Part shown: positions 1-9,021 of the stretch, piece after piece
How the letters are laid out: each line of letters begins with the position of its first letter
Position numbering within the stretch: the first letter of the stretch is position 1
NCBI GenBank assembly: GCA_947496865.1
Contig: CANMEE010000002.1
Span: forward strand, 372,001 to 436,000
Origin: an uncultured Sphingomonadaceae bacterium
GTDB taxonomy: Bacteria; Pseudomonadota; Alphaproteobacteria; Sphingomonadales; Sphingomonadaceae
DNA: 64,000 nt
Direction of reading: 5' to 3'
Program-made: the position numbers and the translations under genes
Notes under the pieces: model-generated
Database searches by the model: none
The model's input: the letters and a program-made list of their open reading frames with translations, nothing else
What the model was told of the DNA's origin: nothing

Positions 1-11
1 TGCTTGCCAGC

Positions 12-1238
12 TTATTTTTTGGCAGCTGGTTTGCGTGGTGCAGGCTTGCGAGCTGCGGGCGCTTTAGGCTTGCTCATCCGCAAGTCCTCCAACGTCTTTG
101 CTGCAGCATCGCGGCCACCCAGGCCAAAGGCCAGAGCTGCTGCAATTCCACCACCAATTACCAGGGCACCGAAGGCCATGTTGATGATCGAATCTGCCAG
201 ACCCATATATTTCAAGCCCATTGCAACGAAGAGGACGATGGTCGCATATTTGACAATCTGACCGCCCATACCGCCTTCTGATGCACCGCTGACAATTTTC
301 GACAGGATACTGGCAATCATGAAGCCAAGGCCAATGATCACACCACCAAAGATAACCTTGCCACCTAGTCCCAATACTTCATTCAAAATATTGGTAAGTT
401 CTGGGAATTGCAGCATACGCGTCGCTGCGATCGCAGCAAACAGCATGATTGCAATGATCACTACCTTGGAAACAACCGAAGAAATCGTCGTTTTTTCAGG
501 CAGAATACCCAGAGCATCAACCGACCGGTCAACGCCTAGACCCGGCAAGACTTCTTCAATCAGTCCGCCAACCCAGCGTGCAATCATATAGGCTATGCCC
601 AGTAAGATGGCGGCGCCAATTACCAGAGGGATTGAAGTAAAGATTGTGTCGAGCAACGCGGTTGCCGGACTGGTGATCGCCGACATGTTCAGCGCATCAA
701 GAGCCAATATTGCGATTGGAATGATAATCAGAACATAGACGATTGTACCGATTGTCTTGCTGATCGTGCTGTTACCGGTAACCTGCTCGGCTCCAGCTTT
801 GTTGGCCCATTTGTCCAAATTCACGGTCATCATCGTAGTTTCGACGATCTGCTTCACAATGTTCGCGACAATCGAACCAACGAAGAAAATGATTCCAGCG
901 CCGATAATATTCGGGATGAAGCCCATCACGTCATCTAGCAATGTTTGAAGTGGTTCGATGACACTGTTCAATCCGAATGTGGAAAGCACGGCGATTAAAC
1001 CAAATAACCAAATCAACAGCGACACGATTTTACCCAGCGACATGCCGATAGATTCACCGGAACCGGTGTCCCGCTGGAGCAGGCTGATATTGTCCACAAG
1101 CTTTGCAAAGGCCCACTTAGAAGCTTTTGCGACCACCCAAGTGAGAAAGAGAATAATCAGTGCGATACCGATCTTTTCACCCCATTCCATCATAAGCTCT
1201 GTATCGAGCGCATAGTTTCCTATTCGTAGTCCATCCAT
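12..1238 (-). CDS. Mechanosensitive-channel-type multi-TM membrane protein (conserved TM helix family)
   Basis: A 408-residue inner-membrane protein with many hydrophobic helices. Repeated segments such as IPNIIGAGIIFFVGSIVANI and FGGVIIGLGFMIASILSKIV resemble the conserved TM-helix repeat of the CmpX-type mechanosensitive channel relatives. The C-terminus carries a Lys/Pro/Ala-rich cytoplasmic tail (PKAPAARKPAPRKPAAKK). The start has AGGGGA about 6 bases upstream. A role in osmotic stress or membrane-tension sensing is inferred from the family only. The gene stands alone, about 120 bases from the next minus-strand gene upstream of the window edge. Confidence 0.75.
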   Translation of the reverse strand: MDGLRIGNYALDTELMMEWGEKIGIALIILFLTWVVAKASKWAFAKLVDNISLLQRDTGSGESIGMSLGKIVSLLIWLFGLIAVLSTFGLNSVIEPLQTLLDDVMGFIPNIIGAGIIFFVGSIVANIVKQIVETTMMTVNLDKWANKAGAEQVTGNSTISKTIGTIVYVLIIIPIAILALDALNMSAITSPATALLDTIFTSIPLVIGAAILLGIAYMIARWVGGLIEEVLPGLGVDRSVDALGILPEKTTISSVVSKVVIIAIMLFAAIAATRMLQFPELTNILNEVLGLGGKVIFGGVIIGLGFMIASILSKIVSGASEGGMGGQIVKYATIVLFVAMGLKYMGLADSIINMAFGALVIGGGIAAALAFGLGGRDAAAKTLEDLRMSKPKAPAARKPAPRKPAAKK

Positions 1239-1359
1239 TTATTTTCCCCTGATTGTGACCGCTGATAATTCTTGCAGAGGTTAACACGTTCCCTAGATGA
1301 GATACAGTGCGGAGTAGTCCTTAAAGGGCGTCGGGATGTAATCATATGTAACAGCGAAT

Positions 1360-2352
1360 TTAGTTCGCGACATTAATGACCGCGCGTCCGATGACGGCGC
1401 GCTGTTCCAGCATCCTTAGGGCATCTCCAGCATCGTCTAATGCAAAGCTGTTGGAGATATGGGGGCGCATAATGCCTTGTTCAGCAAGCTTGCGGAGGGC
1501 CTGCTCACTGCGTTTCGCCAACTTCAGATCCCGCCGCGCGCTTTCTCCGGCCCGCAGGCCGATTAGACTATAGCCCTTTATCAACGCATGATTGGCGGGG
1601 AAGGACGGGATATCGCCACTGGCGAAACCCACGATCAGATAGCGGCCGCCCCAGCTGATAGCGCGCGTACCGGTAATGGCCAGATCACCGCCAACAGGAT
1701 CAAATACGACGTCGACACCTTTGCCTCCGGTCAAATCTTTGACTTTTGCAGCAAGGTCAGGATCAGCAGGATCAAGGCTATGGTCCGCGCCCGCTTGTGC
1801 AAGCGCCTGACGTTTTGCATCGCTGGATCCGGTGGCGATCACGATTGCACCTTTATGTTTGGCGAGTTTTACAGCTGCCATTCCGACGCCACCGCTGGCC
1901 CCAAGAATGAGAATGCTCTCGCCTTCCTGCAATATAGCTTTGTCGTGAAGGGCATGCCAAGCGGTGATCGCCGCGCCATGCCAACAAGCCCCTTCGGCAA
2001 AGGATAGTGCCTCAGGCAATGGTCGGGCTGCTTTTGCCGGCAGGACGATTTGTTGCGCAAGGCCATTTCCTTTGCTGCCGCCCATGACTCGATCTCCGGC
2101 CAAGAAACTTGTTACGTCCGGTGCAAGCTCGGTTATCTCTCCCGCTACTTCTAGTCCCGGAATGAAAGGCGGGTCCGGGCGGAACTGATATTTCCCATAT
2201 GTCATCAGCAAATCAGGGAAATTGAGTCCTGCCGCTTTTACCGCGATCCGGATTTCTCCGGCTTTCAAGGGTTTTGTTTCCAACTCTTCGATGCGAATGG
2301 AGCTCGGCCCAGTCAATGCAGTGCAGACAGCCGCGCGGTAAGTTTCGCTCAT
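1360..2352 (-). CDS. NADPH:quinone oxidoreductase, zinc-free MDR family
   Basis: A 330-residue medium-chain dehydrogenase/reductase of the quinone oxidoreductase type. The N-terminal GroES-like domain contains the AAGLNFPDLLMTYGKY segment typical of this group, and the Rossmann domain has the nucleotide-binding motif ILGASGGVGMAAVKLAK. The zinc ligands of classical alcohol dehydrogenases are not apparent, which fits NAD(P)H-dependent reduction of quinones or other unsaturated carbonyls; the true substrate is unknown. Its ATG overlaps the stop of the upstream serine hydrolase by four bases (ATGA), so the two are probably translationally coupled. Confidence 0.85.
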   Translation of the reverse strand: MSETYRAAVCTALTGPSSIRIEELETKPLKAGEIRIAVKAAGLNFPDLLMTYGKYQFRPDPPFIPGLEVAGEITELAPDVTSFLAGDRVMGGSKGNGLAQQIVLPAKAARPLPEALSFAEGACWHGAAITAWHALHDKAILQEGESILILGASGGVGMAAVKLAKHKGAIVIATGSSDAKRQALAQAGADHSLDPADPDLAAKVKDLTGGKGVDVVFDPVGGDLAITGTRAISWGGRYLIVGFASGDIPSFPANHALIKGYSLIGLRAGESARRDLKLAKRSEQALRKLAEQGIMRPHISNSFALDDAGDALRMLEQRAVIGRAVINVAN

Positions 2353-3713
2353 GAGCCCATGGCTCTCAAAACATCCCGCGTAAGGGCAGCAATATCAAAA
2401 CGGTTGCCCCGCTTATCATAGCCGCGCCTTACGATGACGAGATCGCGGGAAGGGACAATGACCAGATATTGTCCGCGGTTGCCAAAGGCCGCAAATGTGT
2501 CCTTTGGAACTCCGTCTGTGTTGTTCATCAGCCAGAAGGTTGCGCCATAGCCAAATTCGCGGTCGGGTTGTGGCCCCGATGGCGTGCTGACATATTTGCG
2601 CCAATTCTCGGGAAGCAAGCGCTCTCCATCCCACATGCCGTTGTTCAGATAAAGCATACCCAAGCGACCAAGGTCCCGTGCTGTCGTCCAAACCTGGCTG
2701 GAAAGAACATAGTTTTCTTGCCAATCGACTTCCGCATAAGTGCGTGTCATGCCGACTTTCTGGAAAAATTCATAAGGTTCAAATGGCTCCGAGCGCGCCG
2801 CATGGACAGCGAGCAAAGTGTCATTATTGGCATATCGAAATCGACTACCCGGCGGATGGAGCAGCGGCCAATTCACCGCTCTTTGTGTGACCGTGGCACC
2901 GCCCATATAGATCGGATCGGTCCGGTTGCCCGCAGTGTCACTAGTCAGGCCACTGGACATTCGCATCAACTGATCAAGAGTGATTTTCTGACGTGGATCA
3001 ACAGCGCTCATCCATTCGATGATCTTTGCCGGTGCATTGACGTTTGAAAAACCTTGATGAACGCTATGTCCGATCAGGGTCCCGGCAATGGACTTGGCAA
3101 CCGACCATGTACGCTGCGCGGTATGCAGATCGTGCCCGTCTTTATAGCCTTCTGTCAAAATCTGACCGTCTTTGATGATCAGGAAGGCACTGGTTTTTCC
3201 GCCATATATGCTGTTGTCGAGAGCCGCTGCTGTAATTTTTTGCAGATCCTTGGATTTTTCAGCCCGTTTGCTGGTAGCGCCGCGGTCGCCCATTGGCCAA
3301 GCGCGCTCGTCGCTAAACTCCCGCAATTTTGGCGGCTCGGCAAAGTTCATACCCTTGGAACCAATCGGCCACCCTGTGCAGCCCGTGCGTAGATTCCAGA
3401 AGGCAATGCGCGGTGGCATGGTGTCACTATAGGTCACCCGGACTTGTCGCGTTTTTTCGTCAATATCGGCTTTCAACGTTGGAACGATTTCGGCGATATG
3501 GTCATAAATTCCTGTCAGCTCATCCGCCTCAATATCCTTCAGCGTCTTGCCGCCGTTCCACAGTCCAGAACAAATAAACTGCGCCTTATATCCGGCAGCC
3601 AGGGCTTTGTTATATTCACTCGGTTCTTTTGGGCTTTGCGCAAAGCCGATGGACGACGCTGCCACTGTGGACAAGAAAAACCCTGTGAGAAAACTAAGGC
3701 GGATATGTGTCAT
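2349..3713 (-). CDS. Exported serine hydrolase, class C beta-lactamase-like fold
   Basis: A 454-residue protein with an N-terminal signal peptide ending near SIGFAQS. It contains the active-site motifs of penicillin-binding/beta-lactamase-like serine hydrolases: S204-V-A-K207 (SxxK) and Y294-A-N296 (YxN). Near the C-terminus GNRGQYLVIVP stands where the KTG/HxG box is usual. These proteins act in the periplasm on esters or peptides; the substrate here cannot be told. About 160 residues precede the catalytic domain, longer than in minimal family members. The ATG directly follows the TAA of the upstream gene, so the two form one transcription unit with the quinone oxidoreductase. Confidence 0.82.
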   Translation of the reverse strand: MTHIRLSFLTGFFLSTVAASSIGFAQSPKEPSEYNKALAAGYKAQFICSGLWNGGKTLKDIEADELTGIYDHIAEIVPTLKADIDEKTRQVRVTYSDTMPPRIAFWNLRTGCTGWPIGSKGMNFAEPPKLREFSDERAWPMGDRGATSKRAEKSKDLQKITAAALDNSIYGGKTSAFLIIKDGQILTEGYKDGHDLHTAQRTWSVAKSIAGTLIGHSVHQGFSNVNAPAKIIEWMSAVDPRQKITLDQLMRMSSGLTSDTAGNRTDPIYMGGATVTQRAVNWPLLHPPGSRFRYANNDTLLAVHAARSEPFEPYEFFQKVGMTRTYAEVDWQENYVLSSQVWTTARDLGRLGMLYLNNGMWDGERLLPENWRKYVSTPSGPQPDREFGYGATFWLMNNTDGVPKDTFAAFGNRGQYLVIVPSRDLVIVRRGYDKRGNRFDIAALTRDVLRAMGS

Positions 3714-4247
3714 TTAATTTCTCCAATCGGCTTTCAAATAAGCCATGATCGATGCCAGAGGCTGTATATCAGCGGGAAATTTCTGGGATCCAAATTCAAT
3801 ATCCGGTTCGCAGGCAAAACGGAAAACGCTAACATAGCCCGAATTGGCAAAGGGTAGATTCCACTCAACCGTTTCCAGAGGCATTATTTTAGAAGAGATC
3901 AGTTTGTTATCTTGATCAAATTCAGAAACTTCCGTGGCCGCGTACATATGTTCGTTGCAGTCGATAATGATACGCGAACGCAAATCCCTGATTATACTGT
4001 GGGACGGTTCACCCCCTTGGGACATGATGATCTGTGAAATGGAGATGGATGTATATCCTTTTTCCCGCTCGATGCTGGCCTTGTCGGCGAAGAAGATATC
4101 GCTGCGGTAATCCGGTGCCTTATCTTCGATAATCTCATCAACAAGATACCAGTTGGGCGTTACTGCCTTTTCCTCCGCATGTGATGGTTCGGTGACGAGC
4201 AAGGTTGCGCACAGCACCAGTGCAGAAAAATAGAATTTAGGCACCAT
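3714..4247 (-). CDS. Exported protein of unknown function, resembling the adhesin-E-like fold
   Basis: A 177-residue protein whose N-terminus (MVPKFYFSALVLCATLLVTE) is a clear signal peptide ending near PSHA. I chose the ATG at 4247, overlapping rarA by 11 bases; a longer frame runs back to 4412 but would place 55 non-signal residues inside rarA. Two cysteines (IIIDCNEHM and FRFACEPD) flank a beta-rich segment with a conserved Trp. That arrangement, WYLV near the mature N-terminus then DC-x-W-x-C, reminds me of the surface-adhesin E-like family. This is a resemblance, not an identification. It probably lies in one operon with the serine hydrolase. Confidence 0.65.
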   Translation of the reverse strand: MVPKFYFSALVLCATLLVTEPSHAEEKAVTPNWYLVDEIIEDKAPDYRSDIFFADKASIEREKGYTSISISQIIMSQGGEPSHSIIRDLRSRIIIDCNEHMYAATEVSEFDQDNKLISSKIMPLETVEWNLPFANSGYVSVFRFACEPDIEFGSQKFPADIQPLASIMAYLKADWRN

Positions 4248-5556
4248 TATCACCGCGTAACTTCTCCCAATATTCCAGCCGTTCCCGGATCTTATGTTCA
4301 AATCCGCGATCAACCGGCTGATAAAACTGTTCGGGCTCCATGTCTTCCGGCCAATAATTATCACCGGAAAAACCCCCTTCGCTCTCATGGTCATAGCTAT
4401 AGCCTTTACCATAACCGATTTCTTTCATCAGTTTGGTGGGGGCGTTGAGAATATTTTGGGGTGGCATGAGGGACCCGGTCTGTTTTGCTGATTTCCATGA
4501 GGCTTTTTGCGCTTTGTAAGTTGCATTGGATTTGGGCGCGGTGGCGCAATAGAGACAGGCTTGGGCTATGGCGACCTCACCCTCCGGGCTACCCAGAAAA
4601 TCATAGGCATCTTTTGCCGCCAGAGCCTGAACCAGTGCATTCGGATCCGCCAATCCGATATCTTCGCTGGCAAAGCGGACAAGGCGCCTCAAAACATATA
4701 AAGGTTCCTCGCCTGCGACGAGCATGCGCGCCAGATAATAGAGGGCTGCTTGTGGATCGGAACCGCGCAGGGACTTATGCAGGGCGGAGATTAGATTATA
4801 GTGACCCTCGCGGTCCTTGTCATAGACGGCCATCCGGCGGTGGAGCAGTTTTGCCAACGCAGCGGAATCAAGTGGTTTCGCGATATCGAGCGAAAATAGC
4901 GTTTCGGCCTGATTGAGCAGGAAGCGTCCGTCTCCATCAGCGCTGGCGATCAAGGCGTCCCGCGCGCTGGCCTTTAACGGCAGCGCGCTGCCAGTCAACG
5001 CCTCGGATTTGATCAATAGCTCTGCCAATGCAGTGCTATCTAGCCGATTGAGGATTAACACTTGGGTCCGACTGAGCAGGGCGGCGTTGAGTTCAAACGA
5101 GGGATTTTCAGTGGTCGCACCGACCAGTATCACGGTGCCTTTCTCAACATAGGGCAGAAAACTATCCTGTTGAGACCGGTTGAAGCGATGGATTTCATCT
5201 ACAAACAACAAGGTTTGCTTGCCAATGCGTTGCCGTTGTTCGGCCTCTGCGAAAACCTTTTTTAGGTCCGCGACGCCCGAAAAAACAGCTGATATGGCAT
5301 GAAAATGCAGGTCGGTTTCATTGGCTAGCAAACGTGCGAGGCTGGTCTTGCCAGTACCCGGCGGTCCCCAGAATATGATGGAAGATAATTTACCTGCCAC
5401 GATCATGCGTTTGAGAGCGCCGTCATCACCGACCAGATGGTCCTGACCGACGACGTCGCTGAGATTTCTAGGCCGGAGTTTTTCGGCAAGCGGAGCATTG
5501 GCAGGAATCTCTTCCTGTCCTTTCGGCTTGTCATCAGTGGCGAAGAAATCATCCAT
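4237..5556 (-). CDS. rarA: Replication-associated recombination protein A (RarA/MgsA), AAA+ ATPase
   Basis: A 439-residue AAA+ ATPase of the RarA/MgsA/WRNIP1 family, which acts at stalled replication forks together with SSB and RecA. Visible motifs are Walker A GPPGTGKT (64-71), Walker B LLFVDEIHRFN (VDE at 119-121) and sensor-1 VGATTENPSFELN. The C-terminal region contains the family signature SHG/KGYSYDHE-like segment (GYGKGYSYDHE) and the EHKIRERLEYW end. Length is normal. It is the first gene of a minus-strand group continuing into the exported protein and serine hydrolase, which have no evident functional link to it. Confidence 0.95.
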   Translation of the reverse strand: MDDFFATDDKPKGQEEIPANAPLAEKLRPRNLSDVVGQDHLVGDDGALKRMIVAGKLSSIIFWGPPGTGKTSLARLLANETDLHFHAISAVFSGVADLKKVFAEAEQRQRIGKQTLLFVDEIHRFNRSQQDSFLPYVEKGTVILVGATTENPSFELNAALLSRTQVLILNRLDSTALAELLIKSEALTGSALPLKASARDALIASADGDGRFLLNQAETLFSLDIAKPLDSAALAKLLHRRMAVYDKDREGHYNLISALHKSLRGSDPQAALYYLARMLVAGEEPLYVLRRLVRFASEDIGLADPNALVQALAAKDAYDFLGSPEGEVAIAQACLYCATAPKSNATYKAQKASWKSAKQTGSLMPPQNILNAPTKLMKEIGYGKGYSYDHESEGGFSGDNYWPEDMEPEQFYQPVDRGFEHKIRERLEYWEKLRGDNGA

Positions 5557-5672
5557 GAGCGTTTGTTATGGCATTTTTTGGGCTGAAAACCAGCATGTTC
5601 CTGCGCTCGCGCTTAAATTTTGTCGCCGGCATGGCTTGTGATAAGATGGTGATGGATAATAGGGAGGAAAAT

Positions 5673-6134
5673 ATGTCAGATACAGTCGAAACTGCAGCGG
5701 AAACGCGCGGCCAGTCAAAGACGCCTTGGCACCTTTGGGTTGTTGGCATAATCGCGACAGTCTGGAATTCAGGGGGCGCGCTGGATTACACAATGACGCA
5801 AACGCGCAATGAAAGCTACATGAGTGGCTTCACCCAAGAGCAGTTGGATTATTTTTACGCATTTCCAGCTTGGGCCGATGCAGCATGGGCGCTCGGCGTT
5901 TGGGGCGCCTTTGTTGGTTCATTGCTGCTGCTATTGCGTATCCGTCACGCGGTTATCGCATTTGGGATATCCTTGCTCGGTTTATTGGGTTCGTCCATCT
6001 ACCAGATGACAAATGATGTACCAGATAGCCTCAACACAACCGGCATCTGGATTTTTACGGCTGCTATCTGGTTATCTGTCATTTTCCTGATATTTTATGC
6101 CCGGAAGATGAAAGCTGCGAGTGTTTTACGTTAA
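5673..6134 (+). CDS. Small integral membrane protein of unknown function
   Basis: A 153-residue protein starting at the ATG at 5673, which has AGGGAGG six bases upstream; the frame is open back to 5568 but lacks such a site there. After a hydrophilic N-terminus it has about four membrane segments, including WHLWVVGIIATVWNSGGALD and ALGVWGAFVGSLLLLL. Families with the WNxxGxxDY motif followed by AWADAAWALGVWG occur widely in sphingomonads, often named as sugar transporter-like without evidence. Function is unknown. It stands alone between divergent rarA and the convergent glycosyltransferase. Confidence 0.75.
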   Translation: MSDTVETAAETRGQSKTPWHLWVVGIIATVWNSGGALDYTMTQTRNESYMSGFTQEQLDYFYAFPAWADAAWALGVWGAFVGSLLLLLRIRHAVIAFGISLLGLLGSSIYQMTNDVPDSLNTTGIWIFTAAIWLSVIFLIFYARKMKAASVLR

Positions 6135-6143
6135 ACGTCGACG

Positions 6144-7325
6144 CTATCGAATAGCGGCTTGCTTGATTGGGCTCTGGCCCGATTGCCGTTGCCGGATCAG
6201 CCGGATATAAGTTTGGGCGACCGCGTTGTTAATCTGGTCCCAGCTGAACTCGTCGGCGCGTGCTTCTCCCGCTGCGCCATGTGTCTTGCGAACAGTCTCA
6301 TCCTGAGAATAAAGCTGCAGAACGTCGGCAAAATCGCGAATAGCTCCCGGTGTCACCAGGCGTCCAGACTCTTTATCTCTGACCAGACTCTGGCTGCCCG
6401 TCGCTTTGGCCGCGACAACGGGTAGGCCGCAAGCCATGGCTTCAAGGGTCACATTGCCAAATGTCTCGGTGACGGATGGATTGAACAGCATATCCATGCT
6501 GGCCACCGCACGTCCAAGATCGTTCCCTTGCTGGAATCCAGCAAAAATGGCATCATCGACTCGCTCTTTGAACCATTGCTCGGCAGGGCCTTCGCCAATA
6601 ATAAGAACCCGATGCTTAATGCGTCGCCGTTTCAATTCGTCAATCGTATCGGCAAACACGTCCAGTCCTTTTTCCATGACAAGCCTGCCGAGAAAACCGA
6701 TAACCGGCTCATCATCGGCAATGCCAAAGGATTGTCGCCATGCCAGATCGCGTCTGGATCGATTAAACATGTCTTTGTCGACACCGCGAGACCATATGCC
6801 GACATCATAGTTCATTCTTTGTTGCCGCAGCACTTGTGCCATCGATTCGGATGGGGCCACCAGAGCGTCACAGCGTCTATAAAGGCGTCGCAACAGGGCT
6901 TCGATAATCGGTTCTAAAAAGGCTAAATTATAATAGCGCGGGTAGGTTTCGAAACGTGTGTGTACGGATGCCAGTACCGGAATATCATTTTTTCGGGCCC
7001 AACTGACCATTCGGTGGCCCACGCGGTCGGGACTGGATATCTGCATGATATTGGGATTAAATGCCGCAAGATCCCGTTTCGCGCTGCTCGAAATATGGGT
7101 CGGAAAACGATATTCGCCGCGCCCGGGAAAAGCAAAAGACGGTACGCTGATCAAATCACCAGTCGGATCGAAAGCCGGTGTATCGGTAGTGGGTGAATAG
7201 ACCCGAACCGCTGCACCTTTGCGCAGAAGATATTCTGCTAGCCGGTTTAACGCTTGATTGGCGCCGTCGCGTACGAAATTATAATTGCCGCTATACAGGG
7301 CAATGCGAAGGTCACTGATTTCCAT
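6144..7325 (-). CDS. Glycosyltransferase, GT4 family
   Basis: A 393-residue GT-B glycosyltransferase. The N-terminal acceptor domain begins IALYSGNYNFVRDGANQALN, typical of GT4 lipid or mannosyl transferases. The C-terminal donor domain has IGFLGRLVMEKGLDVF and the E-x7-E signature in SVTETFGNVTLEAMACGLPVV. The ATG at 7325 is preferred over one at 7433: it has AAGG five to six bases upstream, and the extra N-terminal residues show no homology signal. The likely role is addition of a sugar to a lipid or polysaccharide at the cytoplasmic membrane; donor and acceptor cannot be told. Confidence 0.88.
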   Translation of the reverse strand: MEISDLRIALYSGNYNFVRDGANQALNRLAEYLLRKGAAVRVYSPTTDTPAFDPTGDLISVPSFAFPGRGEYRFPTHISSSAKRDLAAFNPNIMQISSPDRVGHRMVSWARKNDIPVLASVHTRFETYPRYYNLAFLEPIIEALLRRLYRRCDALVAPSESMAQVLRQQRMNYDVGIWSRGVDKDMFNRSRRDLAWRQSFGIADDEPVIGFLGRLVMEKGLDVFADTIDELKRRRIKHRVLIIGEGPAEQWFKERVDDAIFAGFQQGNDLGRAVASMDMLFNPSVTETFGNVTLEAMACGLPVVAAKATGSQSLVRDKESGRLVTPGAIRDFADVLQLYSQDETVRKTHGAAGEARADEFSWDQINNAVAQTYIRLIRQRQSGQSPIKQAAIR

Positions 7326-7390
7326 TTTTGCCTTGAAGCATAATAAATGGTAAATTGCCAATATGAACTTGGATCGATACATCATTCCAA

Positions 7391-8044
7391 ATGATTGAAA
7401 CGACACTTGATAAACTTCTGATTGGCACACCAAAACCTTTTCGCGGCGATGGCGAGATGAGCGCTATCGTGAAACAGCCGATGTCCGGAGCAATAAAACT
7501 TGGACTATTGGGGCTATCCGGAAACCAAGTGGCTGATCCGCTGCATCACGGGGGACGAGACAAAGCCATACATGTTTATCCGATCGAGCATTATGCATTC
7601 TGGCAAGAAAAATACGCCGGACTGGATATCCTGAATCACCCAGGCGCTTTTGGAGAGAATTTTAGTTGCGGCGGGCTGACCGAAGATAAGTTGCATCTTG
7701 GCGACATATTCCGCGTGGGAGGGGCTTTGATCGAATGCAGTCATGCCCGTCAACCTTGCTGGAAACTCAATCACCATTTTGGATATCCAGATGTTTTGAA
7801 AACGGTGGTGAAAACTTCAAAATCGGGCAGTTATTTTAGAGTTTTAGAGCCAGGCAGAGTGCAGGCGGGTGATGTGATTGTTCAGCAAGAACGGACCCAA
7901 GCTGATTGGCCGTTAGAACGGCTTTTCGGGATGATAATTGCGGGCAGGCATAACGGACATCAGGCTGAGTTGAGATACTTGGCCAATTTGCCCATATTAG
8001 CTGAAACTTGGCGCAAACGGGCAGCGCAGCTGGCGGACGCTTAA
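7391..8044 (+). CDS. MOSC domain protein, YiiM type
   Basis: A 217-residue molybdenum-cofactor sulfurase C-terminal (MOSC) domain protein. The conserved segments HHGGRDKAIHVYPIEHY, GAFGENF and ARQPCWKL match YiiM-like proteins, where the cysteine in QPCWKL is the presumed sulfur or cofactor-binding residue. A three-helix tail (LERLFGMIIAGRHNG) follows, as in YiiM. In enterobacteria YiiM reduces N-hydroxylated base analogues using Moco; this activity is inferred here. It is divergent from the glycosyltransferase. Its stop codon overlaps the stop of corC tail to tail within TTAA. Confidence 0.85.
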   Translation: MIETTLDKLLIGTPKPFRGDGEMSAIVKQPMSGAIKLGLLGLSGNQVADPLHHGGRDKAIHVYPIEHYAFWQEKYAGLDILNHPGAFGENFSCGGLTEDKLHLGDIFRVGGALIECSHARQPCWKLNHHFGYPDVLKTVVKTSKSGSYFRVLEPGRVQAGDVIVQQERTQADWPLERLFGMIIAGRHNGHQAELRYLANLPILAETWRKRAAQLADA

Positions 8045-9018
8045 CGTACTTTAGTTGCTGCTGTTACATCGAGGTTGGGCGGTGATAGACGCAGCCTCGT
8101 GACACGGCGGTCATCGGCCTCTAAGATTTTGAGTTGCCAGCCGCTAGGATGCTCGAGTATTTCTCCCTTTTTCGGGATATGGCCAGCCAGGACAAAAGAC
8201 AGGCCGCCAATCGTATCGACATCTTCGTCGATCTCCGCGAGCGCGGGATCAATTTCTTCCCCGACATCTTCCAATTCAGCCCGAGCGTCCGCTTCCCATA
8301 TCCCGCCGTCTAGCGGCTTTAGCATCTGAACCGGTTCATCATCATGCTCATCTTCGATATCGCCGACAATTTCTTCGACAATATCTTCAATCGTAACGAG
8401 ACCTTCGGTGCCGTTATATTCGTCAAATATAATGGCTAAGTGAGTTCTTGTTGCCCGCATCTCAGCCAACAAGTCCAATACGCCCATCGATTCAGGGACA
8501 AATCGCGGTTGGCGAAGATAGGGCGCAATGTCGGTCGGTAGTTCTCCCCCTTTGGCAACAAGCGCAAAAATATCTTTGATGTGGATCATACCAATGATCG
8601 TATCGAGATTATCGCGATAAACCGGAATACGACTATGTCCATGTTCGGAGAATATTTCGACATATGCGTGAAAAGGGGCGCTTTCCTCTATTGCAATAAT
8701 ATCGGCGCGCGGGACCGCTATGTCGTCTACGCGATGGTCGCTAAAATGCAGGAGATTGCGAAGCATTTCCAGCTCAACTGGGGAAATATCGGGATCACCT
8801 TTTTTGTCGGTGTCGCCTTCATTTTCATGCTCATCAATGACTTCTTCGAGTTGCGCGCGTAGTGAATTATCTTCCGTTTCACCAAAAACCATAGCTTTCA
8901 GGCTGCGCCATATTCGCCCTGGTTCATCATCCTCACTACGAGAGGTAGACGCAGATCGACTGCCGCTCCCGTTGGACTTACTTGCTGTATCGTCTTGCAT
9001 GTTATTGTTTTTGGTCAC
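8041..9018 (-). CDS. corC: CorC/HlyC-type CBS-domain protein
   Basis: A 325-residue hemolysin-C/CorC family protein. A charged N-terminus is followed by a CBS pair (VPRADIIAIEES and the following IPVYRDNLDTIIGMIHIKDI, then THLAIIFDEYNGTEGLVTIEDI) and a C-terminal CorC_HlyC domain (DVDTIGGLSFVLAGHIPKKGEI). It lacks the membrane DUF21 domain, as in the short CorC form next to ybeY in many proteobacteria. The role is presumed regulation of Mg/Co efflux or membrane maintenance. The start shown is GTG at 9018; an ATG at 9000 is an alternative, and neither has a clear ribosome site. It is the last gene of the miaB-phoH-ybeY-corC group. Confidence 0.9.
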   Translation of the reverse strand: MTKNNNMQDDTASKSNGSGSRSASTSRSEDDEPGRIWRSLKAMVFGETEDNSLRAQLEEVIDEHENEGDTDKKGDPDISPVELEMLRNLLHFSDHRVDDIAVPRADIIAIEESAPFHAYVEIFSEHGHSRIPVYRDNLDTIIGMIHIKDIFALVAKGGELPTDIAPYLRQPRFVPESMGVLDLLAEMRATRTHLAIIFDEYNGTEGLVTIEDIVEEIVGDIEDEHDDEPVQMLKPLDGGIWEADARAELEDVGEEIDPALAEIDEDVDTIGGLSFVLAGHIPKKGEILEHPSGWQLKILEADDRRVTRLRLSPPNLDVTAATKVR

Positions 9019-9021
9019 TCA

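Noticed and set aside
4248..4412. Longer N-terminus for the exported protein downstream of rarA.
   Set aside because: The added 55 residues lie entirely inside rarA and would bury the signal peptide.
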